A stretch of 64,000 bases of DNA. It comes from Castellaniella sp. GTDB lineage: Bacteria > Pseudomonadota > Gammaproteobacteria > Burkholderiales > Burkholderiaceae_B. Under the pieces are notes generated by a model, which was not told the origin of the DNA, searched no databases, and worked only from the letters and a program-made list of their open reading frames with translations. Each line of letters begins with the position of its first letter. The first letter of the stretch is position 1. A program made the translations under genes and the position numbers. Positions 51,953 through 61,071 of this stretch are shown one piece after another. The DNA lies in the NCBI RefSeq assembly GCF_034675845.1, contig NZ_JAUCCU010000001.1, forward strand, positions 248,001 to 312,000, written 5' to 3'.

Positions 51953-52659
51953 GTTCCTTGCTAGAAATCGAAGACCTGTGCGTCAATTACGGACATATCC
52001 AGGCCCTCAAGGGTATCTCCCTGCAAGTGGCGGAACGCGAAGTCGTCGCCATCCTGGGGGCCAACGGCGCAGGCAAGACCACCCTGATGCGTACCCTCAG
52101 CGGGCTGCTGGCACCGCATGCGGGCAAAATCACCTTTGATGGTCACGACACCACGCGCATGGGTGCCGACCGCATCGTACGCCTGGGGATCGGCCAGTCA
52201 CCCGAAGGCCGCCGTGTATTCGGCACCTTGTCGGTCGCGGAGAACCTGCGCATGGGCGGCTTTACCCGTCCGCCCGCCGAGATCACCGAAAGCTGTGAGC
52301 ACGTCTATCAGATTTTTCCGCGCCTCTACGAGCGTCGCGCTCAACTGGCTGGCACCTTGTCGGGCGGCGAACAGCAAATGCTGGCCATTGGCCGCGCCCT
52401 GGTGACCAAACCCCGCCTATTGCTGCTGGACGAACCCAGCCTGGGCCTCGCTCCCATCATCGTGCGCAATATCTTTCAGGTATTGCGTGATGTGCGCGAC
52501 ACCGGGGTCACGATTCTCATCGTCGAGCAAAACGCCCGCATGGCGCTAAAACTGGCCGACCGCGGCTATGTTCTGGAAGTCGGCAAGCTCTCTCACGAAG
52601 GCCCTGCTCGCGAACTCCTGGCCTCGCCTGAAATCCAGGCGGCGTATCTGGGGCATTAA
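51949..52659 (+). CDS. livF: Branched-chain amino-acid ABC importer ATPase LivF
   Basis: This 236-aa ATPase closes the Liv operon. It has Walker A GANGAGKTT, the Q-loop GIGQSPEGRRVFGTLSVAENLRMG, signature TLSGGEQQMLAIGRAL, Walker B LLLLDEPSLGLAPIIV and the H-loop position ILIVEQNARMALKLAD, where LivF proteins usually have Gln-Asn instead of His-Asp. The length matches E. coli LivF (237 aa). Confidence 0.95.
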   Translation: MSSLLEIEDLCVNYGHIQALKGISLQVAEREVVAILGANGAGKTTLMRTLSGLLAPHAGKITFDGHDTTRMGADRIVRLGIGQSPEGRRVFGTLSVAENLRMGGFTRPPAEITESCEHVYQIFPRLYERRAQLAGTLSGGEQQMLAIGRALVTKPRLLLLDEPSLGLAPIIVRNIFQVLRDVRDTGVTILIVEQNARMALKLADRGYVLEVGKLSHEGPARELLASPEIQAAYLGH

Positions 52660-52717
52660 GGCTGAATAAAATGCGTTATGCTGTCTGGTTTCCAACCAAA
52701 AAAACCGGAGCCATCTC

Positions 52718-52999
52718 ATGACTCAAGCCGCCGCCCGCCATATTCTGGTCGACACCGAAGAACAATGCCTGAAGCTGAAGGCAGACATCGAAAACGGTGC
52801 TGATTTTGCCGCCGTGGCACGCGAACATTCCAGCTGCCCGTCCAGCCGCGACGGCGGCAATCTGGGCACATTCGGGCGCGGTCAGATGGTGCCGGAATTC
52901 GATCAGGTCGTCTTCAGCGCACCGGTTGGCATAGTTCAAGGGCCGGTACAGACACAGTTCGGGTATCACTTGCTCGAAGTCACACAGCGCGAAGACTGA
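52718..52999 (+). CDS. ppiC: Parvulin-type peptidyl-prolyl isomerase, PpiC-like
   Basis: This 93-aa single-domain parvulin catalyses cis-trans isomerisation of prolyl bonds. It has the full rotamase pattern: AARHILVDTEEQC, FAAVAREHSSCPSSRDGGNLGTFGRGQMVPEFDQVVFSAPVG and TQFGYHLLEV. There is no signal peptide, so it acts in the cytoplasm, like E. coli PpiC (93 aa). It lies 58 bp after livF and is followed by a strong bidirectional terminator. Confidence 0.93.
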   Translation: MTQAAARHILVDTEEQCLKLKADIENGADFAAVAREHSSCPSSRDGGNLGTFGRGQMVPEFDQVVFSAPVGIVQGPVQTQFGYHLLEVTQRED

Positions 53000-53012
53000 T
53001 TTGTCTTGAAGC

Positions 53013-53046
53013 ACAAAAAGAGGGTCCTTACGGATCCTCTTTTTGT
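53013..53046. terminator. Strong hairpin terminator after ppiC
   Basis: A 15-bp stem with one G-U pair is formed by ACAAAAAGAGGGTCC and GGATCCTCTTTTTGT around the loop TTAC. Both arms end in A5/T5 runs, so it can terminate transcription in both directions. It starts 13 bp after the ppiC stop and immediately precedes the 84-bp repeat array. Confidence 0.88.
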
Positions 53047-53050
53047 TGTG

Positions 53051-53552
53051 CCAAAGCCCTTGCGCCCCCCACGAAGCGGCTTGCAAGCCGCTTCGATGAT
53101 TCCGGCGCAAAAGGGTCCGCAGGGACCCTTTTTACCAAAGCCCTTGCGCCCCCCACGAAGCGGCTTGCAAGCCGCTTCGATGATTCCGGCGCAAAAGGGT
53201 CCGCAGGGACCCTTTTTACCAAAGCCCTTGCGCCCCCCACGAAGCGGCTTGCAAGCCGCTTCGATGATTCCGGCGCAAAAGGGTCCGCAGGGACCCTTTT
53301 TACCAAAGCCCTTGCGCCCCCCACGAAGCGGCTTGCAAGCCGCTTCGATGATTCCGGCGCAAAAGGGTCCGCAGGGACCCTTTTTACCAAAGCCCTTGCG
53401 CCCCCCACGAAGCGGCTTGCAAGGCGCTTCGATGATTCCGGCGCAAAAGGGTCCGCAGGGACCCTTTTTACCAAAGCCCTTGCGCCCCCCACGAAGCGGC
53501 TTGCAAGCCGCTTCGATGATTCCGGCGCAAAAGGGTCCGCAGGGACCCTTTT
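53051..53552. repeat. Tandem array of six 84-bp palindromic units
   Basis: Six near-identical 84-bp units start at 53051, 53135, 53219, 53303, 53387 and 53471. Each contains a perfect 24-bp palindrome (core GCGGCTTGCAAGCCGC) and, 17 bp later, a hairpin with arms AAAAGGGTCC/GGACCCTTTT and loop GCAG that ends in a T-run. The fifth copy differs at 53424 (G for C), which breaks its palindrome; the last copy diverges at its final bases. The array fills the convergent gap between ppiC and putA. Because 84 is a multiple of three, both strands show long open frames that I do not believe code. Confidence 0.95.
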
Positions 53553-53562
53553 GTGTCCGGAA

Positions 53563-56500
53563 TCATCCCACCATCATCAGGGTGGCGTTGCCGCCGGCGG
53601 CGGCGGTGTTGATGCATAGCGAGACCTCGCGCACCAGCATTTCCAGCGGGTAGGCATGGCCAGCGGCAAGTTCTGGGGTGCGACGCGCCAAGACCGGCAC
53701 AATGGGGCCGGGGCGGGCAGCCACAAACTGGGTCAGGGCCAACAGGTCGTCGCCATCGCCTTCGAACAGCACTACATCGAAGTCCGTCTGGGCCAAGGCG
53801 CCTGTGGTCACCCAACGGGCAGACTGCAGTCCAGCCTCTTGGTGCAAGGCACGGATTTCAGGGGTATCCACCCACAGCATGGCATTGCCGCTGCGCTGGC
53901 AGGCCCGGACCTGTGCCTTGACGCCCACCACACTGACGGCACGGCACAGCACCGTGCCACGGGGCTTGAGACGATAGCGGTTGGTCTCGCCCGTGGGACC
54001 CGGCAGATCCAGCGGCTTGGCATCCTGGCCAGGCAGGCCCTCTACCGGCAAATCACTTGACGACAGGGCCAGCAGCCGATGCAGGTACAGCGGGCCACCC
54101 GCCTTCGGGCCGGTGCCGGACAAGCCTTCCCCGCCAAAAGGCTGGACGCCGACCGTGGCGCCGACAATATTGCGATTGACATAAATATTGCCTGCCTGAA
54201 TCCGATCGGTGACATGATGCACCGTCTCATCCAGCCGCGTATGCACCCCGAAGGTCAAACCATAGCCACGGCCATTGATCGCATCAATCACGGCATCCAG
54301 TTGCTCGCGTGAATAGCGCATCACATGCAGCACCGGGCCAAAGACTTCTCGTTCCAGTTCGGCAATATCCGCAATCTCGATCAGCGTCGGGGCCACAAAC
54401 GTACCGTGGCGCACCTGGCTCTGATCCAGCACCAGACGATCCACCACATGCCCGGCTGCCTGCATGGCCTGAATGTGTTTTTCGATCACGGCCTGGGCCT
54501 CAGCGTCAATCACCGGGCCGATATCCGTGGACAGAAGTTCAGGTCGAGCCACGCGCAGCTCATTCATGGCACCGCGCAGCATCGCCAGGGTACGATCCGC
54601 GCAGTCTTCCTGCACACACAGCACGCGCAGTGCCGAACAGCGCTGGCCGGCCGAATCAAAAGCCGAACTGAGCACATCGTAGACCACCTGTTCTGTCAGG
54701 GCTGAAGAATCGACGATCAGGGCATTCTGGCCACCGGTCTCGGCAATCAGCGGCACAGGATGTCCGGCCCCATCCAGGCGCTGTGCCAAGGTCTGGGCAA
54801 TCAGTTTCGCGACTTCGGTAGAGCCGGTGAACATCACCCCATGGACGGCAGGGCTGGCCACCAATGCGGCCCCCACGGTTTCGCCTCGGCCTGGCAATAG
54901 CTGCACAGCATCCACCGGCACCCCGGCCCGATGCAGCACGGAAACCCCGTAGGCAGCAATCAGACTGGTTTGTTCGGCTGGCTTGGCCAGCACAACATTC
55001 CCTGCCGCCAGGGCCGCGCTGACCTGCCCGGTGAAAATTGCCAATGGAAAGTTCCAAGGGCTGATGCACAATACCGGGCCCAAAGGGCGGTGACTGTCGT
55101 TGGAAAACTGGGCCTCGATGCGGATCGCATAGTAGCGCAAAAAATCCACTGCCTCGCGGATTTCCGAGACCGCATTGGGGTAGGACTTACCGGCCTCGCG
55201 AATCACCAGACCGATGGACAACTGCATTTCGTCTTCCATCAACTGGGCAGCATGGCGCAGGCACTGGGCGCGCTCGGCCACCGGCGTGGATTGCCAAATG
55301 GGCGCGGCATATTCGGCACGCTTGAGCGCCGCCTGCACGTCGGTCTCGGTGGCCTCGATTACCTGGCCCACCACATCCCGCCGGTCGGCCGGATTCAAGA
55401 CATTCTGAGCGCGATCCGCCACCCATTCGCCCGGGGGCGATGCGCGCCAGACCTGCTCGGCACTATCCAGCAGGGCAGCTGCCAAAGAGCCCAGGCGATG
55501 CTCATTGCTGAGGTCCAGACCAGCCGAATTGGCCCGATTTTCATGCATCAGATAGAGATCGCGCGGTAAGGGAATGCGCTCGTGGGGCGCGCCCAGCGGC
55601 TGGATCGAGCGAACCTTATGGACGGGGTCCTCGATCAGGCGATCGACCGGAATATCCTTATCGCCAATCTGATTCACAAACGAAGTATTGGCGCCATTTT
55701 CCAGCAGGCGGCGCACCAGATAGGCCAGCAAAGTCTCGTGCGTGCCCACAGGGGCATACACCCGGCAGGGACGATTCAAGTGGCCCTTGGCCACCGATCC
55801 TACGACCTCTTCGTAGAGCGCTTCGCCCATGCCATGCAGGCACTGAAACTCGTATTGGCCAGGGTAATAGTTCTCGCCCGCCATGTAATAGATAGAGGCC
55901 AGCGTCTGGGCATTGTGCGTGGCAAACTGCGGGAACACAGCCTCAGGCGCGGATAACAGCTTGCGCGCGCAGGCCAGATAAGACACATCGGTGTGGACCT
56001 TGCGGGTATACACCGGGTAGCCCTCCAGGCCATCGACCTGGGCACGTTTGATTTCTGAGTCCCAATAAGCGCCCTTGACCAGCCGCACCATCAGGCGGTG
56101 CTTGCTGCGTCGCGCCAGATCAATCACAAAGTCGATCACCAACGGAGCACGCTTCTGGTAGGCCTGAATGACAAAACCGATGCCGTTCCACCCACGCAAG
56201 CGCTCGTCAAAGCACAGGGCCTCCAGCAAATCCAAAGACGGTTCCAGACGGTCGGCTTCTTCGGCGTCGATATTCAGACCAATATCGTACTGCCGCGCCA
56301 GCACGGAGAGCTCGATCATGCGCGGCAACAACTCTGCCATCACGCGGTCACGCTGAGCCCGGGAATAACGCGGATGCAGTGCAGAAAGCTTAATGGAAAT
56401 CCCTGGGCCTTCGTAGATGCCACGCCCCTGGGAGGCCTTGCCAATCGCGTGAATCGCCTGCTCGTAGGATCGGTAATAATCTGCCGCATCCTCGGCGGTG

Positions 56501-57345
56501 GTGGCCGCCTCACCCAGCATGTCGTAGGAATAGCGAAAACCTATTTCCTCAAACTTCCGGCTATTGGCCAGAGCCGATGAAATCGTTTGCCCCGTAACAA
56601 ATTGCTCACCCATCAGACGCATGGCCATATTGACACCGCGACGAATCAGGGGCTCGCCTCCCTTGGCGATCAGGCGAGTCAAGGACTGGGACAGGTTTTG
56701 TTCACTGTTGACGCTGACCAGTCGGCCAGTCACCAACAGCCCCCAAGTGGCGGCATTGACAAACAAAGAGCGCGATTCGCCCACGTGCGCGCGCCAGTCG
56801 CCACGGCTGATCTTGTCGCGGATCAAGGCATCGCGCGTGGCCTGGTCAGGAATACGCAACAAGGCTTCAGCCAGGCACATCAGCGCCACGCCTTCTTGGC
56901 TGGACAGCGAGAACTCCTGGATCAGGCCCTCGACTCCGCCGCCCTTGCGCTTATCGCGCAAGGTCAGGACCAGGCGCCGGGCCAGCGCCTCGATCTGATC
57001 GGGCTGCATGGAACTGGCCTGATCAAGCAGCATGGCCACGCACTCGGGTTCGGGGCGACGATACGCTGCCGTGATGGCCGAACGCAGGACAGACTGTGGC
57101 TGGATTTCCTGGGCAAACTCGTAAAAAGGTGTCTGGGGGTCTGGTTCGGCAGCGGTATCAGGCTGGGCTGCATCCGGCCGATGATCAATATCGGCAGGCA
57201 ATTGGCCGCGCTCGATGGCTTCGATGTAGGTCAGCAAAGCCTGCTTGTGCAGCCAATGCGGGGTACAACCCAGTTTATCGGCATGCTGCCGAAGACGTTC
57301 ACGCAAGGTCTCGTCGACCTTAACTCCCAAGGTAACAGTGGCCAT
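53563..57345 (-). CDS. putA: Trifunctional proline utilisation protein PutA
   Basis: This 1260-aa protein oxidises proline to glutamate and also represses its own gene. It begins with a ribbon-helix-helix DNA-binding domain (residues 1-45, MATVTLGVKVDETLRERLRQHA). The FAD proline dehydrogenase barrel runs about residues 170-470 (ISIKLSALHPRYSRAQRDRV, then MVRLVKGAYWDSEIKRAQ). The P5C dehydrogenase at about 560-1040 has ISPWNFPLAIFTGQVSAALAAGN, MFTGSTEVA, ETGGQNALIVD and the catalytic Cys in AGQRCSALR. A C-terminal domain follows. The ATG at 57345 starts the DNA-binding domain; the longer frame is rejected. Confidence 0.96.
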   Translation of the reverse strand: MATVTLGVKVDETLRERLRQHADKLGCTPHWLHKQALLTYIEAIERGQLPADIDHRPDAAQPDTAAEPDPQTPFYEFAQEIQPQSVLRSAITAAYRRPEPECVAMLLDQASSMQPDQIEALARRLVLTLRDKRKGGGVEGLIQEFSLSSQEGVALMCLAEALLRIPDQATRDALIRDKISRGDWRAHVGESRSLFVNAATWGLLVTGRLVSVNSEQNLSQSLTRLIAKGGEPLIRRGVNMAMRLMGEQFVTGQTISSALANSRKFEEIGFRYSYDMLGEAATTAEDAADYYRSYEQAIHAIGKASQGRGIYEGPGISIKLSALHPRYSRAQRDRVMAELLPRMIELSVLARQYDIGLNIDAEEADRLEPSLDLLEALCFDERLRGWNGIGFVIQAYQKRAPLVIDFVIDLARRSKHRLMVRLVKGAYWDSEIKRAQVDGLEGYPVYTRKVHTDVSYLACARKLLSAPEAVFPQFATHNAQTLASIYYMAGENYYPGQYEFQCLHGMGEALYEEVVGSVAKGHLNRPCRVYAPVGTHETLLAYLVRRLLENGANTSFVNQIGDKDIPVDRLIEDPVHKVRSIQPLGAPHERIPLPRDLYLMHENRANSAGLDLSNEHRLGSLAAALLDSAEQVWRASPPGEWVADRAQNVLNPADRRDVVGQVIEATETDVQAALKRAEYAAPIWQSTPVAERAQCLRHAAQLMEDEMQLSIGLVIREAGKSYPNAVSEIREAVDFLRYYAIRIEAQFSNDSHRPLGPVLCISPWNFPLAIFTGQVSAALAAGNVVLAKPAEQTSLIAAYGVSVLHRAGVPVDAVQLLPGRGETVGAALVASPAVHGVMFTGSTEVAKLIAQTLAQRLDGAGHPVPLIAETGGQNALIVDSSALTEQVVYDVLSSAFDSAGQRCSALRVLCVQEDCADRTLAMLRGAMNELRVARPELLSTDIGPVIDAEAQAVIEKHIQAMQAAGHVVDRLVLDQSQVRHGTFVAPTLIEIADIAELEREVFGPVLHVMRYSREQLDAVIDAINGRGYGLTFGVHTRLDETVHHVTDRIQAGNIYVNRNIVGATVGVQPFGGEGLSGTGPKAGGPLYLHRLLALSSSDLPVEGLPGQDAKPLDLPGPTGETNRYRLKPRGTVLCRAVSVVGVKAQVRACQRSGNAMLWVDTPEIRALHQEAGLQSARWVTTGALAQTDFDVVLFEGDGDDLLALTQFVAARPGPIVPVLARRTPELAAGHAYPLEMLVREVSLCINTAAAGGNATLMMVG

Positions 57346-57432
57346 GATCGGGGCTCTCGGATTAAACACGGCAAACCCCCACGATGAAGGCACCGCTCTA
57401 CTGCTGGCAGCTTAGTAGGTTAACCCCATTTC

Positions 57433-57445
57433 ATCCATTATGGAT
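57433..57445. promoter_or_regulatory. Inverted repeat upstream of putA
   Basis: ATCCAT and ATGGAT form a perfect inverted repeat around a single T, about 88 bp upstream of the putA start and just downstream of the pqiC stop. It is a candidate operator for PutA autoregulation or an activator. The site does not match the GTTGCA motif bound by E. coli PutA. Confidence 0.35.
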
Positions 57446-57459
57446 AACCCGAAAACAAC

Positions 57460-58095
57460 TTAGGTACAACCACCCTTTAGCACCAAGCCTGAAACAGGTG
57501 AACCCACCGGAACGCCTGCTCCTGCAATCGATGCTGCCAGCTGATGCAAGGCCTGGCGCTGGTGTTCAACCAGGGACGCGACCTCCGGCTGTGTGCCGAC
57601 TGTACTGATATGCGCCTGACAAAGACGAGCAGGATTCTGCCCCGGCGGCTGATCCACCCACACGGCATCCAACCGGGTGCCCTGCCCCCAGATCAGTTCA
57701 AAGCGCGTGATGCGCAGTTTGATATCGCGTACAGGCATGCTTGGGCTGACCGTCATTTGCTGTAGATCCGGCGCCCCCAGGAGAGTACTGACTTGGGCCG
57801 CCAAGGCAGACTGAAGCTGATCCCCCAGCGGGGCAGCCCACAGAGATTGATTCAGTATCTCCACCGATGGGTCCGCAGCCGGATCACGCACCAGCAATTG
57901 CAGCCGATTGACCTCGGCGGGAATACTGACCACCTTGAGGCGCATCCCATAGTCCGCAGACCACGGCAATGCGTCGGACCCAGCCGCCGCGATCTGGCCA
58001 GGCGATGCCAAGCTGAAATATTGAGTGGGCAAGCTGGCGCAGCCCCCCAATAAGCCCAACACGACACCACCCAGCGCCCATTTCCATTGTTGCAT
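57460..58095 (-). CDS. pqiC: PqiC-like outer-membrane lipoprotein
   Basis: This 211-aa protein has a lipoprotein signal (VVLGLLGGC, Cys at about residue 19, then Ala-Ser, which favours the outer membrane). The body matches the ABC-type transport auxiliary/PqiC family, with QYFSLASPG, LKVVSIPAEVNRLQLLVRD and EILNQSLWAAPLGDQLQSALAAQV. PqiC anchors the PqiB tunnel at the outer membrane. The ATG at 58095 is preferred because GGGAG lies 6 nt before it; an in-frame TTG lies four codons upstream. It is the last gene after pqiA and pqiB. Confidence 0.88.
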   Translation of the reverse strand: MQQWKWALGGVVLGLLGGCASLPTQYFSLASPGQIAAAGSDALPWSADYGMRLKVVSIPAEVNRLQLLVRDPAADPSVEILNQSLWAAPLGDQLQSALAAQVSTLLGAPDLQQMTVSPSMPVRDIKLRITRFELIWGQGTRLDAVWVDQPPGQNPARLCQAHISTVGTQPEVASLVEHQRQALHQLAASIAGAGVPVGSPVSGLVLKGGCT

Positions 58096-58141
58096 CAGAT
58101 CTCCCAAGCGGCAGGCTGGCCCACCAGCGTTTCATTATTCA

Positions 58142-59815
58142 TCAATGCAGGCGATCCGGGGGTGGCCCACGCAGCAGCTGATTCGGCTGGGCTTGTAGGG
58201 AGTCAGCCAATATCTGCAAACCACGCGCCGCGCTCTCGAACGCCTTCAAGGTATCCTGCAAGCTGCCCATGACCGGCGCACCTGGGCTGAAAACGGCTCC
58301 CACCTGATCCAGCGAACGCCGGGCGGCATCCAGTACCTTGCCGGTTTGTGGGACCAACTGCTTATCCAGGCCCTGCATCAGCTTATTGAGATTATTGAGG
58401 CTACCCTGAATGTCTTGGCCAATTTCAGCAATGGGCAAGGCATCCAATTTAGTCATAATGCTACTGATCTGATTTTGCAGCTTGGCAAAGTCGCCCGGTA
58501 CGGTGGGGATCACATAAGCATCCCGATTGTCAGGATCACCAGGGATGGAAATATTTTTTCCGACTTCCTTGGCGAACACATCCAACGCCACATATTGTTG
58601 GCCAGTCAGCAGGCTGGCTGATCGCAGCTGCGCACGCAGGCCGTGTTCGATCAAAGGCTGCAACAGGGCATTCCCCGTAGCGCCATTATTCACCGTGACA
58701 AGATCCAGATAGGCTTGACCAAAGCGATGGGGGAAAATCTGCCCACGCACACGCGAATAAAATTGCTGCTGTTTCTGATCAAGCTCCAGGTCGATATCCA
58801 CAACCTTGCCAATCGATAGGCCGTGATAATCGATCTCGGCCCCCACGCTCAAACCCCGCACGGAATCCACGAAGCGGAACTCGACCGGCACTGGCTCGCC
58901 ATCCGGTTCGGCCAGCGCCAAAGTGCGATTATCGAATAATTGATAAGTAGCGCCTGGTGCAGCTGGCGTCACATCGACTTGCCCTTCGAAAGAGCTGGAT
59001 TCATCAGCCTGGGCAAAAGTAATGCCACCACTGAGAATCGCCGACAACCCGCTAGTGCGGATATCCACGCCACTGGGAGACAAAGAAACATCGATGCCAC
59101 TGTCATTCCAAAACCGCGTATCCGCTGTCACAAAGCGATCATAGGGTGCATCAATGAAAATCTGCAGATTGACAGCACGGCCATCTGGCGCCATCTCGTA
59201 GTTGACCACCCGGCCGACCTCGATACGCCGGTAATACACCTGCGAGCCAACCGCCAGCGACCCCAGCGAAGACGCGACCAAATGATAGCGCGAACCGACT
59301 TGCCCACTTAGTACTTCGGGTGGATTCAGCAGTCCTATAAAATGTGTCGCGACCTCGCCCTTGGGCAAAGTGACCGGCGCGTCCACACTGAGATACACCC
59401 CAGATAACAAAGTATCCAGCCCAGATACCCCGGCCATGCTGACCCGAGGGCTGACAATCCAGAACTTGGCCTCTTCCTGGGTAATATAGTTGGAACCCTC
59501 GCGATCCAGTTGCACGTCTACCTGGACATGTTCGCGGTCGCGATCCACCCGTACCGTTTTGACGACGCCCACCACGACATTACGGTATCGCAGCTTGGTC
59601 TGACCAGCCTCAATGCCAGCGGCCTCTGGAAATGTGATCGTAATGACCGGGCCATTGCGCACCCACACCGATGCCAGCAAAGACAAAGCCACCACCAGCG
59701 CCAGCAGCGGCACCAGCCACACCCAGGACCACCGCAATGACCGGCCAGGACGCACCTCGGGCGCAACCGGTGTCTGAGGCGGGTTCGGAGTAGTAGTATC
59801 TTGCTGGTCTGTCAT
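58142..59815 (-). CDS. pqiB: PqiB-like MCE-domain protein
   Basis: This 557-aa envelope protein has one N-terminal membrane helix (residues about 29-51, WVWLVPLLALVVALSLLASVWV) and three MCE/MlaD domains: GPVITITFPEAAGIEAGQTKLRYRNVVVGVV, a second around GSRYHLVASSLGSLAVGSQVYYRRIEVG, and a third around PVPVEFRFVDSVRGLSVGAEIDYHGLSIGKV. A long helical tail follows. Such proteins stack as hexameric rings that carry lipids across the periplasm. It overlaps pqiA by 4 bp. Confidence 0.93.
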   Translation of the reverse strand: MTDQQDTTTPNPPQTPVAPEVRPGRSLRWSWVWLVPLLALVVALSLLASVWVRNGPVITITFPEAAGIEAGQTKLRYRNVVVGVVKTVRVDRDREHVQVDVQLDREGSNYITQEEAKFWIVSPRVSMAGVSGLDTLLSGVYLSVDAPVTLPKGEVATHFIGLLNPPEVLSGQVGSRYHLVASSLGSLAVGSQVYYRRIEVGRVVNYEMAPDGRAVNLQIFIDAPYDRFVTADTRFWNDSGIDVSLSPSGVDIRTSGLSAILSGGITFAQADESSSFEGQVDVTPAAPGATYQLFDNRTLALAEPDGEPVPVEFRFVDSVRGLSVGAEIDYHGLSIGKVVDIDLELDQKQQQFYSRVRGQIFPHRFGQAYLDLVTVNNGATGNALLQPLIEHGLRAQLRSASLLTGQQYVALDVFAKEVGKNISIPGDPDNRDAYVIPTVPGDFAKLQNQISSIMTKLDALPIAEIGQDIQGSLNNLNKLMQGLDKQLVPQTGKVLDAARRSLDQVGAVFSPGAPVMGSLQDTLKAFESAARGLQILADSLQAQPNQLLRGPPPDRLH

Positions 59816-61071
59816 GCTATCCCTTGCCCTGACTGGGCATTCTGGCTACTGGCTCTCAGCCTATCCCAGCCTCGCCGGGGATCATAGCGCATCGCCGCGC
59901 ACATTGTAAGCACCACGACAGCGCCGAAATTCAGCGCTGCCGGCCCGACATCAATTCTGGACAAGCCCGGAAAATCCGCCATCGCCGCCATCAGCACCAC
60001 CACGAACACATCCAGCATCGACCACTGCCCGACGAATTCGATCACGGTATATAAGCGGGTACGCTGGCGCTGGACATAAACACCATCCGGCTTGGTGCGC
60101 AACAGCAAAAAAGACAAGGCCAGCAGCTTGGTCACTGGCACCATCACACTGGCCACGAAAACGATCAAAGCCAGATCCCAGGAGCCCATCTGCCATAGCT
60201 CGATCACCCCTCCCAAAATCGTGTGGCTGCTGATACCCACCGGTGTCTGTAGCGACATGATGGGCAATGTATTGGCTGGGATATAAAAAATCGCTGCCGC
60301 CAGCACCAAGGCCCAGACCTCGGCCGGGCTGCCATAGCGGGCATGGTCCAGCTTGGCTTCGCAGCGCCTGCAATGACCGTCCGCCGCAGGTGCCTGCACA
60401 TAGGCGCAGGCTTCACATACCATGCCCTGGCCATCTTGCCCCGACACCCGGACCATGCCGGCGTCCTCGGCGGCCCGCCACAAGGCGTGCGCATTCCAGC
60501 GCGACAAACCAGACAAGAAAAAGCTGAGGCCAAAAAATCCCACCAAGCCCGGACCGATTTGCAAATTGCCAAGATCAGCGACCTTGACCAGGGCCACTAA
60601 AATCCCCAGCACCAGCACGGGCGCCATGGACCACGGCGCCAGACGCTCCAGCCAACGTAAAGTCCAGGCAAAATCAGGCGGCAGACGCCGCCCTGCAATA
60701 GCCTGCATGATCCACAAGGTCAGGGAAATCTGCAGCAGCGGGAACCAAAAACCCACCAGCCCCGTAACGACGGAGATGCCGTAATAGCCCCGATCCCAAC
60801 ACAAATGCAAAGCCTGCCAAAACGTCAGGGACAGGTCATGCCCCAGCACAGACAGGTAAATGATTGGAAACCCCTGGGCCACGGCAAATATCACCAGGCA
60901 GGCGCAGGCCATTGCTATCCATTGGCGTATGCTTAATGCCCCGCGCCGATACAGCACCGTGCCGCAACAATTGCAAGCCGCCTGCCCCCGCAAATCCAGC
61001 GGCAGGCGCTGGTGCAGGGTATCGCAATGCGGACAGGCAAGCAGGGGCCTGAGAGGGTCCCTGTTTGACAT
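59812..61071 (-). CDS. pqiA: PqiA-like inner-membrane protein
   Basis: This 419-aa protein has two PqiA domains, each with a cysteine-rich ribbon (CPHCDTLHQ with CNCC, then CEACAY with CRRCEAKL) followed by four hydrophobic helices. Conserved text is FPIIYLSVLGH in the first half and IPANTLPIMSLQTPVG in the second. It is the inner-membrane partner of the PqiABC lipid-transport system, which is linked to membrane stress. The ATG at 61071 shares one base with the clpA stop (TGATG), so its translation is probably coupled to clpA. Confidence 0.92.
   Translation of the reverse strand: MSNRDPLRPLLACPHCDTLHQRLPLDLRGQAACNCCGTVLYRRGALSIRQWIAMACACLVIFAVAQGFPIIYLSVLGHDLSLTFWQALHLCWDRGYYGISVVTGLVGFWFPLLQISLTLWIMQAIAGRRLPPDFAWTLRWLERLAPWSMAPVLVLGILVALVKVADLGNLQIGPGLVGFFGLSFFLSGLSRWNAHALWRAAEDAGMVRVSGQDGQGMVCEACAYVQAPAADGHCRRCEAKLDHARYGSPAEVWALVLAAAIFYIPANTLPIMSLQTPVGISSHTILGGVIELWQMGSWDLALIVFVASVMVPVTKLLALSFLLLRTKPDGVYVQRQRTRLYTVIEFVGQWSMLDVFVVVLMAAMADFPGLSRIDVGPAALNFGAVVVLTMCAAMRYDPRRGWDRLRASSQNAQSGQGIA

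Noticed and set aside
53051..53552. CRISPR array
   Set aside because: The whole 84-bp unit repeats with no unique spacers, and there are no cas genes nearby.
53006..53653. Long plus-strand frame of about 215 codons with a 28-residue repeat, and a matching minus-strand frame at 53028-53492
   Set aside because: The frames exist only because the 84-bp DNA repeat has a period divisible by three and lacks stops. They have no ribosome site of note, run through strong hairpins and overlap the putA end.
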